Shown: positions 24,325 to 37,586, counted from the stretch's first letter. The stretch is DNA of 64,000 nucleotides from Syngnathus acus (GCF_901709675.1 NC_051088.1:17929193-17993192); one strand, 5' to 3'. Program-made: numbers and translations. The notes: a model not told the origin generated them from the letters alone.

Positions 24325-24655
24325 ATGGTCCTCAGTCGGAAAAGGAGTGGAATGCCCTCTCCGGATGCGGGATGAAATTGATGAGAAGTATGTTGGGGTC
24401 TTGTTAAGATATGAGGGAAGGATGGAGCAGGTGGATCAGTGCAGTAATGCGGAATCAGTATCGGGCCATCTTGGAAAAGAAGGAGCCAAGTCGGAAGGTG
24501 AAGTTCTTGATTTTACCCGTCAAGCTGCGTTCCTGCCCTCACCTAAAAGATCCTGGATACAATCGGTCGAAAATGAGTTTCTTCCACAGGGTGCCTGGGC
24601 TCTCCCTTAGAGATACGGTGAGAAGCTCAATCATTCAGGACGGGCTTTAGATTCG
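24325..24655 (+). mobile_element. degenerate LINE reverse-transcriptase fragment
   Basis: Pieces of a non-LTR retrotransposon polyprotein C-terminal region are readable but shift between frames: TMVLSRKR, then EGRMEQVD, then MSFFHRVPGLSLRDTVRSSIIQDGL. The order and spacing match the common teleost LINE pattern (vlsRKR ... segRMe ... mSFLrRVaGLsLrDrVRsSvIreGL). Several deletions and frameshifts make it a dead relic, truncated at both ends. Confidence 0.8.
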
Positions 24656-25084
24656 AGCATTGGGACGAGCCAGCATCTTGAGAATGAGATGAGATGAGAA
24701 AATTCTAATCGTGTATCAATCCTCGGGTCAGAAATCACAATACAAATCAAATTTTCACTTCAATGCCTTGTTACAATTCAAGTTCCATATATTTTGACTG
24801 ATGATCTTATACAGAAGGGCCCACAACGTGTGAAAGTAAGCTTCCAGCAACTCAACGTCGACTTTCTGAAGTTTCTGAAAGACTAATGTGCACAATGGGC
24901 TTATAGCAATTCTGAAGAAAGATTGCAGCCAAACAAATGGATCTCCTCAAAAGTGGAGTGCTGTGGCCAAAGTCGCACAAAACTATTTAATTTACTGAGT
25001 CAAGGCTGAGCAAAAACACTGGCTATTTTTCAGCAAGTGCAAAATGGACAACAAAGATAAAGCATTGAGAGCAAGTCACTGTAA

Positions 25085-25240
25085 CGTATCCTGTTCAGGA
25101 TCGAGGCGTGCTGGAGCATCTCCCAGTTGACTTTGGGCCAAGGGGACAACCTAAATTGTTTGCCAGTCAGTCGCAGGGTACACAGAGACAAATAAAAATT
25201 CACACTCACATTCACACTATTATTGAGTGAACCCACACTT
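25085..25240 (-). repeat. fragment of GGAT-tailed SINE family
   Basis: Diverged copy of the 3' half of the SINE at 41240-41610 in the same orientation. Shared landmarks are 'gtgctggagca', 'tgccagtcagtcgcagg' and 'acacagagacaaa', followed by 'cactcaca'. Head and tail are lost. Confidence 0.65.
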
Positions 25241-26751
25241 GAACTGATTTCCCGTTTTCCAAATAGCCGATTTTATTGCAATTGCACTGCGGTATTTTGG
25301 TTCATTCAACGCTACTGCAGGAGAAAGTGCTCTTGTTGAAAATGTCATTTTCAACTGTATCAACTGAAACTCATTTCAACATACTAGTAAGTGCTGCAGT
25401 GGAGAGCAGGTCTTTTTTTTATGCGAGATAAGTGCCTTGGACTTGGTACAGGTTATATTGAGGTGCGCTCACACACAAATGTACTCCGATGCAAACATTT
25501 GGAATAAGAATGAATTCAGCTCTCTGCTTTGCTGCCGCTCAATTCATCATGGGAATGAATCTCAGACTCATTAGGAAGAAATTAACAAATCTTCACACGT
25601 AGCTATCCCACATGACAGAACGATAAATCACTTCATCGTGAACAGATGCCATTTACGGTCGCCGCTCCTGCGCTCTAGCACCTTCTCTGACTTGAGGCCG
25701 TATGAAATTTCTCGAGACCCGAGTGAAATCGTGCCCCATTTTGACCGAGCCAGAGGACTGTGCAGCGTGACAGTAATCCCACGAGTTTATCTGTCCGCGG
25801 AGTTCAATGCTTCATGGTCCCCCGTGATCCGCCATGTCTCTCTGCTTCCCTCTGGATTCCTAATGGCCCAGTGGAGCCCTGTGGAAACCACGGGTCACTG
25901 AAACAGCATTTTCCCCGGGGCACATCCATTGCAGGCACACTGGGTGCTTTTTTGGGCCAGCACAGCTGATCTCTTGAATGCAGAAAGAGACTCAAAGTGG
26001 GGCGATTCATAAATTCATACCGGGCCGTTTCAAAGGGAACAAGGAGATGATCGTGGTCGTCACGGTCGGGTCAGTGTGCCCGTCCCTCGAGCGGCATCTG
26101 GTGCTGAGGAACTGTGGCTCGGAGTAACAGTGACTACCCTGTTTACACGGTTTGGAAGGAGCAATGATTGTGTATTGTGGTATTTAATAGCAGGCTGACA
26201 GTGCTGAGTGAAAGCGAGCGATGTCAACACAAAGCACAGCACAATGTGCAGAGCAAAGAGACGTCTTATGGTTACTCAGGGATTGAATAAAGCCCAGCTC
26301 ATTTTGCTGCATGGTTTCAGAAGCTTTCTCATATTTCAAATACAGAGACGGTAATGGGCATTTTATATCCTCTTCACACCTTTCAGCTCGTTTTAAGCTC
26401 TCCTCTGTCATGATGCCATTTTCTCAACCAGCTGGAATTTCTTGCTTTCCAGGTGATGATCAAATCTAAAACTCAAAGGCCATTGGAAAAGGCAACAGCA
26501 TGGAACGGGGGGGGGGGTAAACTCTTTCAGATTTCCCAAATCTTGACACTGTGAATAAATTGGAAACTAAAATGGTGCTGGAAATGGTGGCCAGCCCATT
26601 CTCCAGGAAACTGGGTCCATGTTTTTTGTATTTCTTCTGATCTTTCTCACTGAGGAAGACATCAGGACCAACGCTGAAACTATTTATCAATATCCACATC
26701 TGGAATAAGAAAACATTCCTTGTTTCTTATTTCTTGAATAAGAAAACCCTT

Positions 26752-26779
26752 GAATGAGGGTTTTAAGGAACCCTCATTC
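26752..26779. other. 11-bp perfect hairpin
   Basis: GAATGAGGGTT and AACCCTCATTC flank a six-base loop. Just upstream, the phrase GAATAAGAAAAC occurs twice (about 26702 and 26738). No T-run follows on either strand in the manner of a Pol III terminator. Confidence 0.6.
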
Positions 26780-28797
26780 CTTAAAAAACTGCCAAACAAA
26801 AGCAGAGCGGAGACGCCTCAGGAAGCTATGATGAAAAGTTACGTGGAATGATTTCAGGTACGAGTAAATCAATTTTACATTAAATCGTGATAAATTGCAC
26901 CCCCCCACCCCGTCAGTAACCAAATATGTAATATTCAAAGTGCAAATGCTTCCTTTGGCAGTAGCTCTTAATGGGCTCCCACCCGACTGTGTTTTGCCAT
27001 CCAAGTGAACACAGCCTCCAGCTATATAGGCTCACCTGGCACCTTCCATTGAAACATTGCCTCATGAATTAAGTTGTTGGCCTAACCTGTGTTGAACTGA
27101 ATTTGCATAAAAGATGATGAATGGCTAAGGTGCATGAATCACTAATGAGTCAAGAGACGTCGTGACTGAGAGACTTCAAAACCTGACAAAACTAAAATCT
27201 GTCACAACAAAAGCAGCACATTTGGAGGGTTGCTCGGCATCTTACTCAAAATGCTAATGTTTAGCATTTCTCCTCTAAGGTCCTAATTACGTCTACCTAG
27301 TGCCTGAAGCTCTTCAATTTCTGCAAAGTATTTGCGAAGCAATATCTGCACTACAACAAAAACAGAATAATGATTTAGTAACAAAATTGGTCAACACGCA
27401 ATGCTTAGGACCATCGACAACATTATGCTGCCTCTTCAAAGGCAGCGATCCAATAATAAAAAGAGCCTGCAGCTGTATAAGCTCATCTTATTTTTATGTA
27501 TTGTTGGCTTCACCTTAAAGTTGAACTTAATTTGCATGAAAGTCTGTGATTAGACTGCAGGTCTGTAACCCCTAGGAAAATTAATCAACGCAAACCAATG
27601 CGCAGGACTATCGTATAAGTGAGTGAATTTACCACTAATAACGAAAAAATGAAGATAAGTGCAGTTTATAGCCAGAAGAACAGATTAAATAGGCCTGACT
27701 CTTTTTATGCTGGAACTGGAAGATAGAGCAGTAAAGCATCAAACAGACCATGCAGACAGCCTCTCAAGGTCATCATTGACTGAATAATAGAACATTCCAT
27801 TCTTTCTAAATACCCTTGTTGCTGCTAAGGCAGACTCAAATTTGACAGTTTATTCAGGTGTTCAGAAAGTCACTGTGCGCTTATTAATTTTATTAATAGA
27901 CACGTTTGCAAAATGGAATCGAAAAGGTACATTGAACCGTATAAAGAATGAGACGCTGTGGCCGGCATTTGTTGCATACTAACCGGCCACAACTTTACAC
28001 ATTTGCACAATATGATTCGTTAATTATTCAATTGGATCTATTCTGCCCTTACAAAGGGAATATAAATCAATTCTGATTCTAAACAATTCAAAAACCATCC
28101 GCCCCACCCACACCACAATGAAAAATAATGACGACTTTAACAGGCTTAGCTGTGTGTGGGGTGGGTAGATGACTCGGGGTGAGCTGTTCCGACTCAGGTG
28201 CTTTACTTCACCATAAATTTCAAACTTGGAAACAACTTTCTGATACACAACCGCAGACAGATGACAGAGAAGCTACATTTTAGATATCAGAGCAGCACAG
28301 TTTGTGGTTCCACTGGAGGAAAAGGCTGCATTTTGTGAAACCTACCTTGTTGCTCATAACAGAATGGAAAAAGGCAGACTTTTTCTTGCATTTGGTAGTT
28401 TGATGTCTCATTAACTTGTGCTTTTATTGATTTCGTAGTCATGTCAGTACCTTGTCTTGCCTTCTTGTTTCCTTTTTTTTCCAAAAATCCCCTTTGACTA
28501 CACTCCTGGATCGCTTCCCTGAATTTTGGGTCCCCCAGTCCTGCCATAATCCTGACACTTGCAAATATTTTTTAATTAAGTGTTGTAAATTGTTCCTGTG
28601 ACAATGACAAACTTCTATTCAGTTACAGTTAGTTTTAATTGGTCCACATTGCCACTAAATCACCCTGAGAACAGTTGGTAAAATTTTGGTGATTTCAAAG
28701 TGATTTTTTTATTTTATAAATAAATGTTTTATATTTTTTTATAATAAAAGAATCACTTTGTCCTATTTGTTAATACTATCGGTAAGACCTGACAACG

Positions 28798-28845
28798 TGG
28801 GTGGGTGGGTGTCTGTGTGTGGGTGTGGGGGGGGGGGGGGGGGGG
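28798..28845 (+). repeat. GT/G-rich block ending in G19
   Basis: GTGGGTGGGTGGGTGT passes through GT repeats into nineteen consecutive G residues (28827-28845). It is simple sequence with G-quadruplex potential and uncertain assembled length. Confidence 0.9.
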
Positions 28846-30705
28846 ATCGGCCGCCCCTGTCCTCATCTTGTGCCTCTAATTTGATATTTAAGAAACCACC
28901 GTTCCTGAGGGGAAACAACCTACCCGAGAGAGAACGGATGACTGATGAGGTGTCAGTCATTTGCCATGCACTAACGGGCACACCACTGTCAGCTTTGCGT
29001 TGATTTATTTCCTTGGGCTTCGGGAGCTTAGTCCAACCCATGTGGTAATATCCACCATCGTTAAATTAAAAAAATAATAATAACCGAGCTTAAGATGTAA
29101 GAAGTGCTGAGGGCCCTCAGGTACCTGAGAGGATTTAGCGGCGATGAACAATTTGTGTCAATTATGCTCCAAAGGTGCGGATCTCGCCTCTTTTCAAAGC
29201 CAAATTAAACCCAAGATGTCAAAAATGTGTTATATTTAAATGTGCATACTTGTTGCTGCTTAAAAAGCAAAAACATCTCTAATCCTTCTAAGGTAGCATG
29301 GTAGGCAGATGAAAAGAAAAAGTGGCCAGCGACAAGCTACGGTTTGTTGTTCAGCTACTTTCTGAACTCCCCCGCTTCAGATGGTAAGGAAATGAGCAAT
29401 CTTAAAATCTCTGAGGCGTATCATTACCCTCACAGTAATAACCTTGGTTGAGTTTTGTTAAAAGTGGGTAGAAACAGTCTTATTTACCTTTAGGCAACCA
29501 TAGGAACCTGGTACACAATAACAGCAATAATTTTTAGGAAGATTAAAATATAGAAATTTTGACAAATATATTATATCTGAACAGCTCTAAGGTGATCTTT
29601 TCCCTAAAATATTTTAATTCTGATGTCTCGAAAGTTGCACCCATGATTATTGCAACATCAGAGCCCTCAGGGATATAGTGGATAGGCTGCTGTATTAGCA
29701 GGCAACATGCTATTGTAGTTTCAAAGTCACTTCGAGTCTGCAACTGACAGCAGCCATTTCTCAAGTGCCGTTCTTGTCAAATCCTACATCCTCGCGATCT
29801 CGTGAAACGTCGCCCAAGTCCTGTTCCACCTGACAGCTTGCATAAAACAGAAATGCAAAGGGTACCCGGATTTTGTCTGCTACCTTAAACCAAGTGTGGG
29901 TGAATTGTTAAGACTTGGCTGGTAATATATCCTAAAATGCATTTCATGCTGCTATCACAAAGGCTTTATCATTTTACAGAAGTATGTCAGAGCCGAGGGC
30001 AGGGTGTTGTGGGGGTTCACATGCTCCCAAAGAGACTAGCGTTTTGAGGAAGATCGTCCTTGCAGAGTTGATGACCTCCTCACTCTACATTTTTGATAGT
30101 GAGAAATGGCTCATGATTTCGCCTGACATGTTGCTCCCCATTCTCCATTTCTGTTTGATTCTTAGTCCACAAACGCAATATTGTAATTTCACTGCGGCTG
30201 GGACATGCAAAGTATTGTTGCTTTAACATATTTTGCGTTAAGTTCTTTTTCTTTATGGTTTGTATGATCTAAAAAAATGAAATTTCAAACCGATAGCATT
30301 TTGTGTTGTAGTAACCCTTTCTTAGAAAGAAGTGACGCTACCTTGACTAATGTTTGATTATAGAAAGCGTTAATGCCCTTCTAATTTGCGTTCTCGAGGA
30401 CTATTCATCACAACAATGCACTCTGTTGGCTGCCATAGAAACAACCTCACTGTGGCAGTACTACCTTTGCCGGCACACAATCTGGCGACCTCGAAAATTT
30501 CAGCTGCCGAGCCAACTGGCACCGCGCTGCTTTCGACACTCACCCCTGACCATTTACCGATACCCACAACAAGAATGAGTAGGCTGGAGTTACTGTATTT
30601 TATTTTTACACTCTCTTTGAGCATTTGAAGAGATTTAGACTGCAGCCTGAGGCTTAGACACACTACTATTGCTAACTGGTCCCTCCCCTCAAACAGCTCC
30701 CTGTG

Positions 30706-30981
30706 CAGAGGCGTAGCCAAGCCGGGGCGAGCCGGGGCGGCGCCCCGGTTAGGACTCCCTGCACCCCGGTTGAAAAAAACGAGCTTTTTCGATTCTTCAT
30801 TTTCATGCCGTTTTTTTCTTTCGGTCTTGCGCGAATGTGCTTGTGCGCGATGTTATCCATTCACCGTTTGCCTCCCGGACCCGGATGTTGTTTTAGCGAT
30901 CAGCGAACGGCGTGGGTGATGTTCGATTTTTTTTCCTGTGGGCGTGCGCCCCTACTGGAAAAATTCCTGGCTACGCCTCTG
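30706..30981 (+). mobile_element. hAT-like MITE, GC-rich, with target duplication
   Basis: The left end CAGAGGCGTAGCCA and right end TGGCTACGCCTCTG are perfect 14-bp terminal inverted repeats. The flanks tccctgtg (30698-30705) and tccctgtc (30982-30989) form an 8-bp duplication with one mismatch. The 276-bp body is GC-rich against its surroundings. The open frames crossing it (30672-30860 minus, 30703-31023 plus) have no known domain. It is a non-autonomous hAT-type element. Confidence 0.88.
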
Positions 30982-30989
30982 TCCCTGTC

Positions 30990-33900
30990 ACACACACACA
31001 AGGCGTTTACTTTTGAAGGCTGAGTACAGTCAAAAAATAAAAATGGCCGTATTTTTTGACATATACTTTGGCCTCAAAAGTCCCAGTTAATTGTCTCGGC
31101 GTGTAATCTCACTGGAATACAACTCAGTTATTTCACATTTGAAAAAGTTTCCTTTTCTCCATGCTGTTTTTACAGCATTTGCCCAAACTAACCATCGCAG
31201 ACATATTGTAAACCTTCCTCCATTGCACCGAGCAGCAATTTAGAGAAGGGCGTTAAGATGTATATGTCTCTTCTTACATCCATTAGAGTGTAAATCAATA
31301 TTCTTCTTAGCGTTGTGGTTATGCTAGATATAGGTTATCAATATGCTAATTAATAGTTAGCAATGGTATGCGAGCAGGGCTTTCAAATCCTTCTCTGGAG
31401 GCGGAAACACTATCAATAGAACAGACTGATATTTAGTACTTACATGAAATGATAACATATTTCCAACAGTCTTTTGTCTTCATTTTATAGTGTGTCATGT
31501 CGAACGGCTGTGTGTGATGCGTCAACAGTATGATCACACTCATCTGTACACAGCCAACTTAAATGCCGTCAAAATCTATGGCGCCATCATCGTCGCTTCC
31601 CCATCTGGCTGAATTTATTTTACTACAGTATATTTCAAAAAGAAAAATAAATCTAATCGGCTCAAGCTTTGCCTACTAAATAGCCTCGATCACGCCCGCC
31701 AGGAAGACCACCCTTGGTTGGTTGTAGTATTATACTTGAATCAAAGATTAGGCCATGCAAGTTCATACGCCCATACCCAAAATTTGTAACCTTCCAGGCC
31801 TGTGTAGTATTGATCGCCAGCATTCTCCTGTGTATTGAGAGAATCTATGCATTGCTGTTCAGGATGGGGCACTCTCCCTATCTGCCGTCGCGATAGTTGA
31901 AAAAAGCACCCCTGGCACTTGATAGATCAATAATATCCAATATCCTGTCCATCAATGTGACGTGAATTCACCGGGATCTGAAGTTTTATCTATTGAACAT
32001 GAGTCACGTGACGTTCGGGGCTCTACAGCATTTTCAGGATAAAAACTCCCCGCCTGACAATGATAGTTGAAAATGTATGTGGTAGAGCATTAAAAGAGGA
32101 ACTTTGAGGTTTTACGCGTGTCAAAAGGATCATTTATCACCAAAACACCCCTAAAGTGGTGTTTTCCCCAACTCTGTGCATTCCTGCTCCCGAAGCAACA
32201 GCGCCGCCCAATTCAAGAAATTGATTTGTTCTCAATCCTATCCATATGAAATTGGGGAGCCACCCCTGTACCGCCTCTGCAGACTAAACACACATCGACT
32301 TTCTTGAGCAGCCAGCGGGATGCCCGACAAGCGTATAGCGGGGAAAGAGGCACAATGAGTGGCCTCCCCGGCCGGCCATGGTGCTGGCGTTGTGCCAATG
32401 TGGGGGAAAAATAAATAAAACCTTGTTTTGTTTTTGAGTGAGTATGGTATTGTTAGTGTAAAAAAGTCGAAGAACCAGATCCACTAAGCAGGACAAAAGT
32501 TTATAGCATAAATGAAGGGCTGCTTAACATTATGGGTAGCTCGTGTCAGGAATCACCAGTTTACAGATTCTTACATTACCAAATTCTGGCCAGACTTCAA
32601 TGTCATCATTACGATATGATGCAAACAAATTGGCAACTGATTCCACACATGCAAAGATTTGGAACTCAAGTCAAGAACTGATAAGGGAAGCTGCCTTAAA
32701 AGGAAAGACCGCGTAAATAACTTGGATTATTTCCATTTTACTTATCTGAGTCTGAACAATCTTGGAAAATGGACCGGATTCTCTCCTACACCTCTGTGAT
32801 GTGAACATAAAAACATTACTCGTGTTATGTTGTTGATGCAATTATATAAGGACGTTGCTGGTAAAATTGCAGAGGACTACACAGTGGATTCACGTTCATG
32901 ATTATATTATACTGTGGTTTTCGCATCAAGTATTCCCCCATGGAACATGGAAGGGTTGAAGGGAGTGTTGCAAATGTGGTGTTTATGTGGTAACGCACTT
33001 CTGTTGTTGTTCTTCCTATTCTTCATTTTAAGAGTATGTTCAGTTAAGCTTTTTGCGACACCTAATTTGGATTTCATTTCACCGTAACTTTGACATTTGT
33101 ACTCCTGTAATGACCATGAATCGGGGAACTGAACCCTTCTCATCAGCTTGAGAACACAGCACTAAACCTTGAGCTAGAAGTATGGGCGGCTCTTACACTT
33201 TACAACCTTATTAGAAGGAACGTAAAGTGATCCTTATCTTCATATTCGGTGTGGTGGACGGTCTTTCTCGAAGTACATGCCCCCTATATCCGAACAGAAT
33301 GTCTTATTATTGATCCCCCGATCAACGTACGCCCAATACTTGTGGTGTGGGGGCGCTGTGGATGCAGGTACAGCCATTTGAGTTGACCCCCGACATCTGT
33401 ACGCCCCTGCTCTTGGGGCTTCATGTGATGTTTTTCGTCTCAAATAAATGTAATTAGCCGTGACGTGTAGTTGAAAGCCGTCAGGAGAAGCAGAGGCTAT
33501 CACAGTCAGACATTATGAGTCATGTAAGTCTTGACAGGCTCCGTGCAGATTTTTAATTATAGCCGTGCCAAATGCCTGCACATATATTACACCCTCTATG
33601 ACCACCTAAGTAATAGTATTGATTGACACCCTGCAGATCTTTTCATATAATGTCGAAAGTGATGTTGGTATTGAATGTTAATTTCAAGCAACGTTTCTTA
33701 ATCAAAATAGAGCCTAGCGCTCAGTGCAGCACAAATAGATTTTTCTGCTCCACTTACATGGATCGATACTTTTCCTGCTTTGTCTTGAGATCTGGTAACG
33801 TGAGTAACGCACATAATCTAATCACATCAAAATGACTATTGCATGAAAAAATGATACGTGTGCGTCTTTTCTTCAGTAGAACCCCATACAATAACTAGCA

Positions 33901-36803
33901 CCTATCGGACTGCGGTTATAAATCACAGTGCCATTCTAGCATAAAGACAGGAATGAAAGTCACGCATTCCTTTTAAGTGAGGGTTCACAGTTGGAACCTC
34001 AGGCACGCCAGTCCATAAATCGCAGCATCAATTATTTACCCAAATCTGTTTTAATGTGCCAAAAGAACCCCCTGCGGGGAAGCTAATGCAAGTAGCAGGA
34101 AACAAGGAGAACAGATAGAATGAACCCGAGCCTTTTTACATTGCGGCGCCGGTGAAGAGTGCAGGAAAGCATCAACGATAACACCATGCTGACAGCCGCT
34201 CAGAGTCATCAGGAGCCATATTAGTGGTTGAATCACAGACATTTCCATTCATTGGAAAGCGGAAATGCCTCTCGATTGAGACAGGTCGCGGTATAAGGGA
34301 GACACCGGGACTAGCGAGTCAATGGCATGTTTACTTTTGGCATGCTTTCAAAAACGGTGTCACTCAGCGATGCAAGTAATTTGACAATGCAACCGACAAA
34401 CTCGGAGAAAATAACAATGCAATCTCAGCCTAGCTGTTGGGAATCGTGAGTACATCATGATCACACACCGAGACCAAGTAAACACAAAGACATTCCCCTT
34501 GGTGTTAGTCATCTCTATGCGGAATGTGTTTCGCTATTCTATCACCTTGTTATGTGAATGCAAATGTGTAAAGACCCGGAGAAAGAATACTAAACATGCT
34601 ATTGGGAAGAAGAATCCAGGCAAAGTCCAACGACAAAACAAAATCTTGACATACCAGGCACGAATCCAAACACAGATATTCCATCTATATGTATTTTACA
34701 TCAAAGTGGAAAATATCCCTCCACTTCAGGACAACTCCATGACTCAGAATGAAACAGAAATAATTGTTACATTGCTTCTGTTCACTCTCCATCCACTAAT
34801 TGCTTTACATTTCCATAGAGCAAAACCTTGCCCAGAGCAAAATACACCGCTGCACACTATCATTGTCGTAAGTCTTGTGTGCGTTATCAGTGATCCAAGA
34901 TGAGCGCCGATCTCTGTCGTAATCTATGCATGCTAAATGAACACGCAAGAAACTGAACTCCCCTGTTTAGGCCCCCAGATTGACAGAGGGTGCGTAAGGA
35001 GCCCTTGCAAGGCCGTAAACAGTGGCGATGATAAATATCTGCTGTCACTTCTAACATGACTCACTTGTCGCTGCACACAAAGGAGGCTGGAGCTACTGCA
35101 TGCGCACAATCTTGCAAATTCTTGATCTGATTACACAAACCAGAGGCACTCCAAAATAGTTTCTATTACAGGCAAGTGGGCTGAAGCAGGAAAGAGCGCT
35201 CCATCGAATCGTGAATAATGAGTAGAAAAAGCACACACCAGCAACACAATCACTCTCACAATGAATGTCTTATGTGCTTTTCAGTTCCGCTTACTCTGGT
35301 CCTTGCCCTCAATTGTAGCAGTATCAAATAAGCGCTAGTTAATATGGGGAAGCGATTGAGCTCTGAGATCAAACAAAGACACACAATTGGCTGCAAACTC
35401 ACCATCTATGGGTCCATTTTGGCGGGTGCCCAAGCAACTCTTAATTGAATCCCAATTCCCCTCAAATTTGTGAGATTAACGGAATTGACTCCCTCTGTTT
35501 TAAACAAGTTAGACAATTGCATAACCATACAATAAATGGTTGAAATGAAATTTTTAAGAAAATGCGATGAGCCTCAATAAGAAAAATGATCAAATCAAAA
35601 ATACATTTTACTAAGAGTTGTTTGTTTTCATTTTGTACTACATGATGACAGTTTACAATACATGTACAGTATTGAATGAGGTCACTGTCAAATTTAAGCA
35701 CCGAAACCACTTAAATTTCTTAATGATGCTACGTTGGCATGGTTACAGAAGTAGGATGGAAGAAACACGTGCAGGTGTTGCACAGTCTTGTTTTTGGTCT
35801 TGGATACGTGATCTGTGACTCAATTGACAAACAAGCTTGCAAACATTACGACACAGATTGTGCTTTATCTACAAATCACACAAGCACATTACAAATGTGG
35901 AATTTGAAGGAAAAAAAAAAAACTGTTGTTATCATATAATTAAGTCTTCTGAATATTTGCATGTGTTCCCCTTGGCCCAAACACATGCCAATGACCAGGA
36001 TTAATAGCTGTGAATTACCAATAGGTGTTAGTGTGACTTATTACTTGTGTCTGCGATCACTGTGATAAAGTAGCATTCTAGGCAACATATTTGTCAGCCT
36101 TTAAACGAGACTGAACAACCAATGATCATGAATCTGAATGAGAAAAGAGACAATCCATTAATTTGAAGTATCGCTTTTGCATTGAAGTCGTCACTACTGC
36201 AGTGATGGAGGAATGCCCGCCTCACTATTGCCATTAGTATCACCAAATAAAGAAATATAACGCTGGTTAAAAATCATTTGGAGGCACCACACTGTTTAGC
36301 AAATGAGTAACTATTGCGGGAATGCTCAACTGGTACCCTGTAGGCCGTAAATGACCTGTGCCCACATGCCAAGCGTCCTCCAAATTAATTGAAATAATAA
36401 TAATGACAATAATCATTCTATTCAATCATTTTCACACCGAGGCAAGTCTTTTGTTTGGGACAGCATTGTGCCTTTCAGGGTGAACGGAGGTATCGCACCC
36501 TCAGTGCACTTGACAATTTGGAAACAAAAAATAGACTCCGCCCGATATAAAAAGTGGCGTGTGGTCTTATGTGCCCCTAAAGTAGCGCTGATTAGAAAAA
36601 AAATGGTGGCCAGAAATTAATTCAGTGCAGTTCTTAAATAGTTAGTGGCCTGGATGTCTTGTTGTCCCTACAGCAATTATACTCTTCAATGATTCATTTA
36701 AATGGGACCCATTTATTTACTTTGACTCAGGGGTAGATTACGGGTTGCCTATCTTGAGATGTATTTGCTATGTGGAGGGACGCCGGTAACAAATTAAAAA
36801 GTA
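30990..36803. other. intergenic, no gene recognised
   Basis: Long unique stretch. A 148-codon open frame (34457-34903, plus) and an 87-codon one (33240-33503, minus) have no recognisable domain and are probably chance. 33500-33600 and 34920-35160 are non-repetitive and look like possible regulatory DNA. An AP-1/E-box-like string (atgagtcacgtgac) stands near 32000. Confidence 0.45.
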
Positions 36804-36842
36804 ACGTTATTTATTTATTTATTTATTTTATTTATTTTTTTA
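36804..36842. repeat. ATTT microsatellite (retroelement tail)
   Basis: Imperfect run of ATTT units. On the minus strand it would be an AAAT tail, directly following the older retroelement that continues to about 37860. Confidence 0.85.
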
Positions 36843-37187
36843 TTTGAATTGAGACAATGCATATTAATGAACATCAGCAAATGTAAATATGCCAGATTAA
36901 AGCTACAAAGATAGTCCATAGTCCCCAGTCAGGCCAATATATAAAGAAAATATAACATATGTATGTATAAATATATACATACAAAATAAGAAAGAAAGAA
37001 AAAATGCAATATAAGTAACACAAAAGAAATGTAAGGAGTCTCACGGTCACATAACTGGTTTGTTTTCAGCCATAGTTCTAAAACTAATCAGTGTAGGGCT
37101 CTCCCGTATATTCAGAGGAAGACTGTTCCAGATGTTCATTTCACTGGTTCTTTTATCTCAAACAAAATATTTTAGGTTGCATTACCT

Positions 37188-37221
37188 GACATGTTTCGGC
37201 TTGTACTTCCGCCTTCATCAG
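37188..37221 (-). ncRNA. minimal hammerhead ribozyme core, intact
   Basis: Read on the minus strand: CTGATGA, a three-pair stem II (GGC...GCC) with a ten-base loop, GAAAC, then ATGTC giving a GUC cleavage triplet. The stem III bases ACATGT are self-complementary, so it would work best as a dimer, as reported for hammerheads of Penelope-like elements. Stem I pairing outside the core is not clear to me. Confidence 0.6.
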
Positions 37222-37239
37222 AGTGTCACTGGTGTGGTT

Positions 37240-37485
37240 GTGACGCGTCTTTATCAGCTGATGGATGAAGGCGTGGCTCACCTGTCAGATTTGACCGACC
37301 ACTGCAAAAGAGAAAATCACATCATGGACTGGGAAAAGGCCAGAGTCATCCGCACCGAAGAAAACAAACATCAGCGTTGGATCAGGGAGGCCATTGAGAT
37401 CCGCAAGCGGGGCCCGAGGACCACCAACAGGGATGAGGGAGCCTACATGCTCTCTACCACCTGGAACAGCATTCTGGAGAGGTGA
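37240..37485 (+). pseudogene. C-terminal remnant of Penelope-like endonuclease ORF
   Basis: The plus-strand frame ending at the TGA at 37483-37485 contains MDWEKARVI, then RWIREAIEIRKRG, then NRDEGAYMLSTTW. This string of spaced His/Trp, Glu-Ala-Ile and Asn-Arg-Asp-Glu-Gly positions is characteristic of the tail after the GIY-YIG endonuclease of Penelope-like retroelements. Reverse transcriptase and most of the endonuclease are missing. The frame is open further left only because it runs through the inverted arm. Confidence 0.7.
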
Positions 37486-37586
37486 ACGGATAGCAGAGGG
37501 CGTGACTCACCTGTCAAATCTGACAGGTGAGCCACGCCTTCAGCCATCAACTGATAAAGACGCGTCACAAACACACCAGTGACACT

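Larger units (their letters stand above)
25241..30697. other. intergenic, no gene recognised
   Basis: Unique AT-rich sequence. 25630-26010 is richer in GC and non-repetitive, without a convincing reading frame. A small perfect hairpin, a degenerate internal duplication (27010-27560) and a G-rich block are described separately. Open frames here are short and show no family signature. Confidence 0.5.

Noticed and set aside
30370-31023. Open frames around the 30.7 kb element
   Set aside because: They run across the border of a non-coding hAT-like MITE and have no domain.
33240-33503. 87-codon minus-strand frame in a GC-richer patch
   Set aside because: No family recognised and flanked by possible repeat words; insufficient to call a gene.
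34457-34903. 148-codon open frame starting with ATG
   Set aside because: No domain, no coding-like composition and no splice context; a frame of this length is expected by chance in a window of this size.
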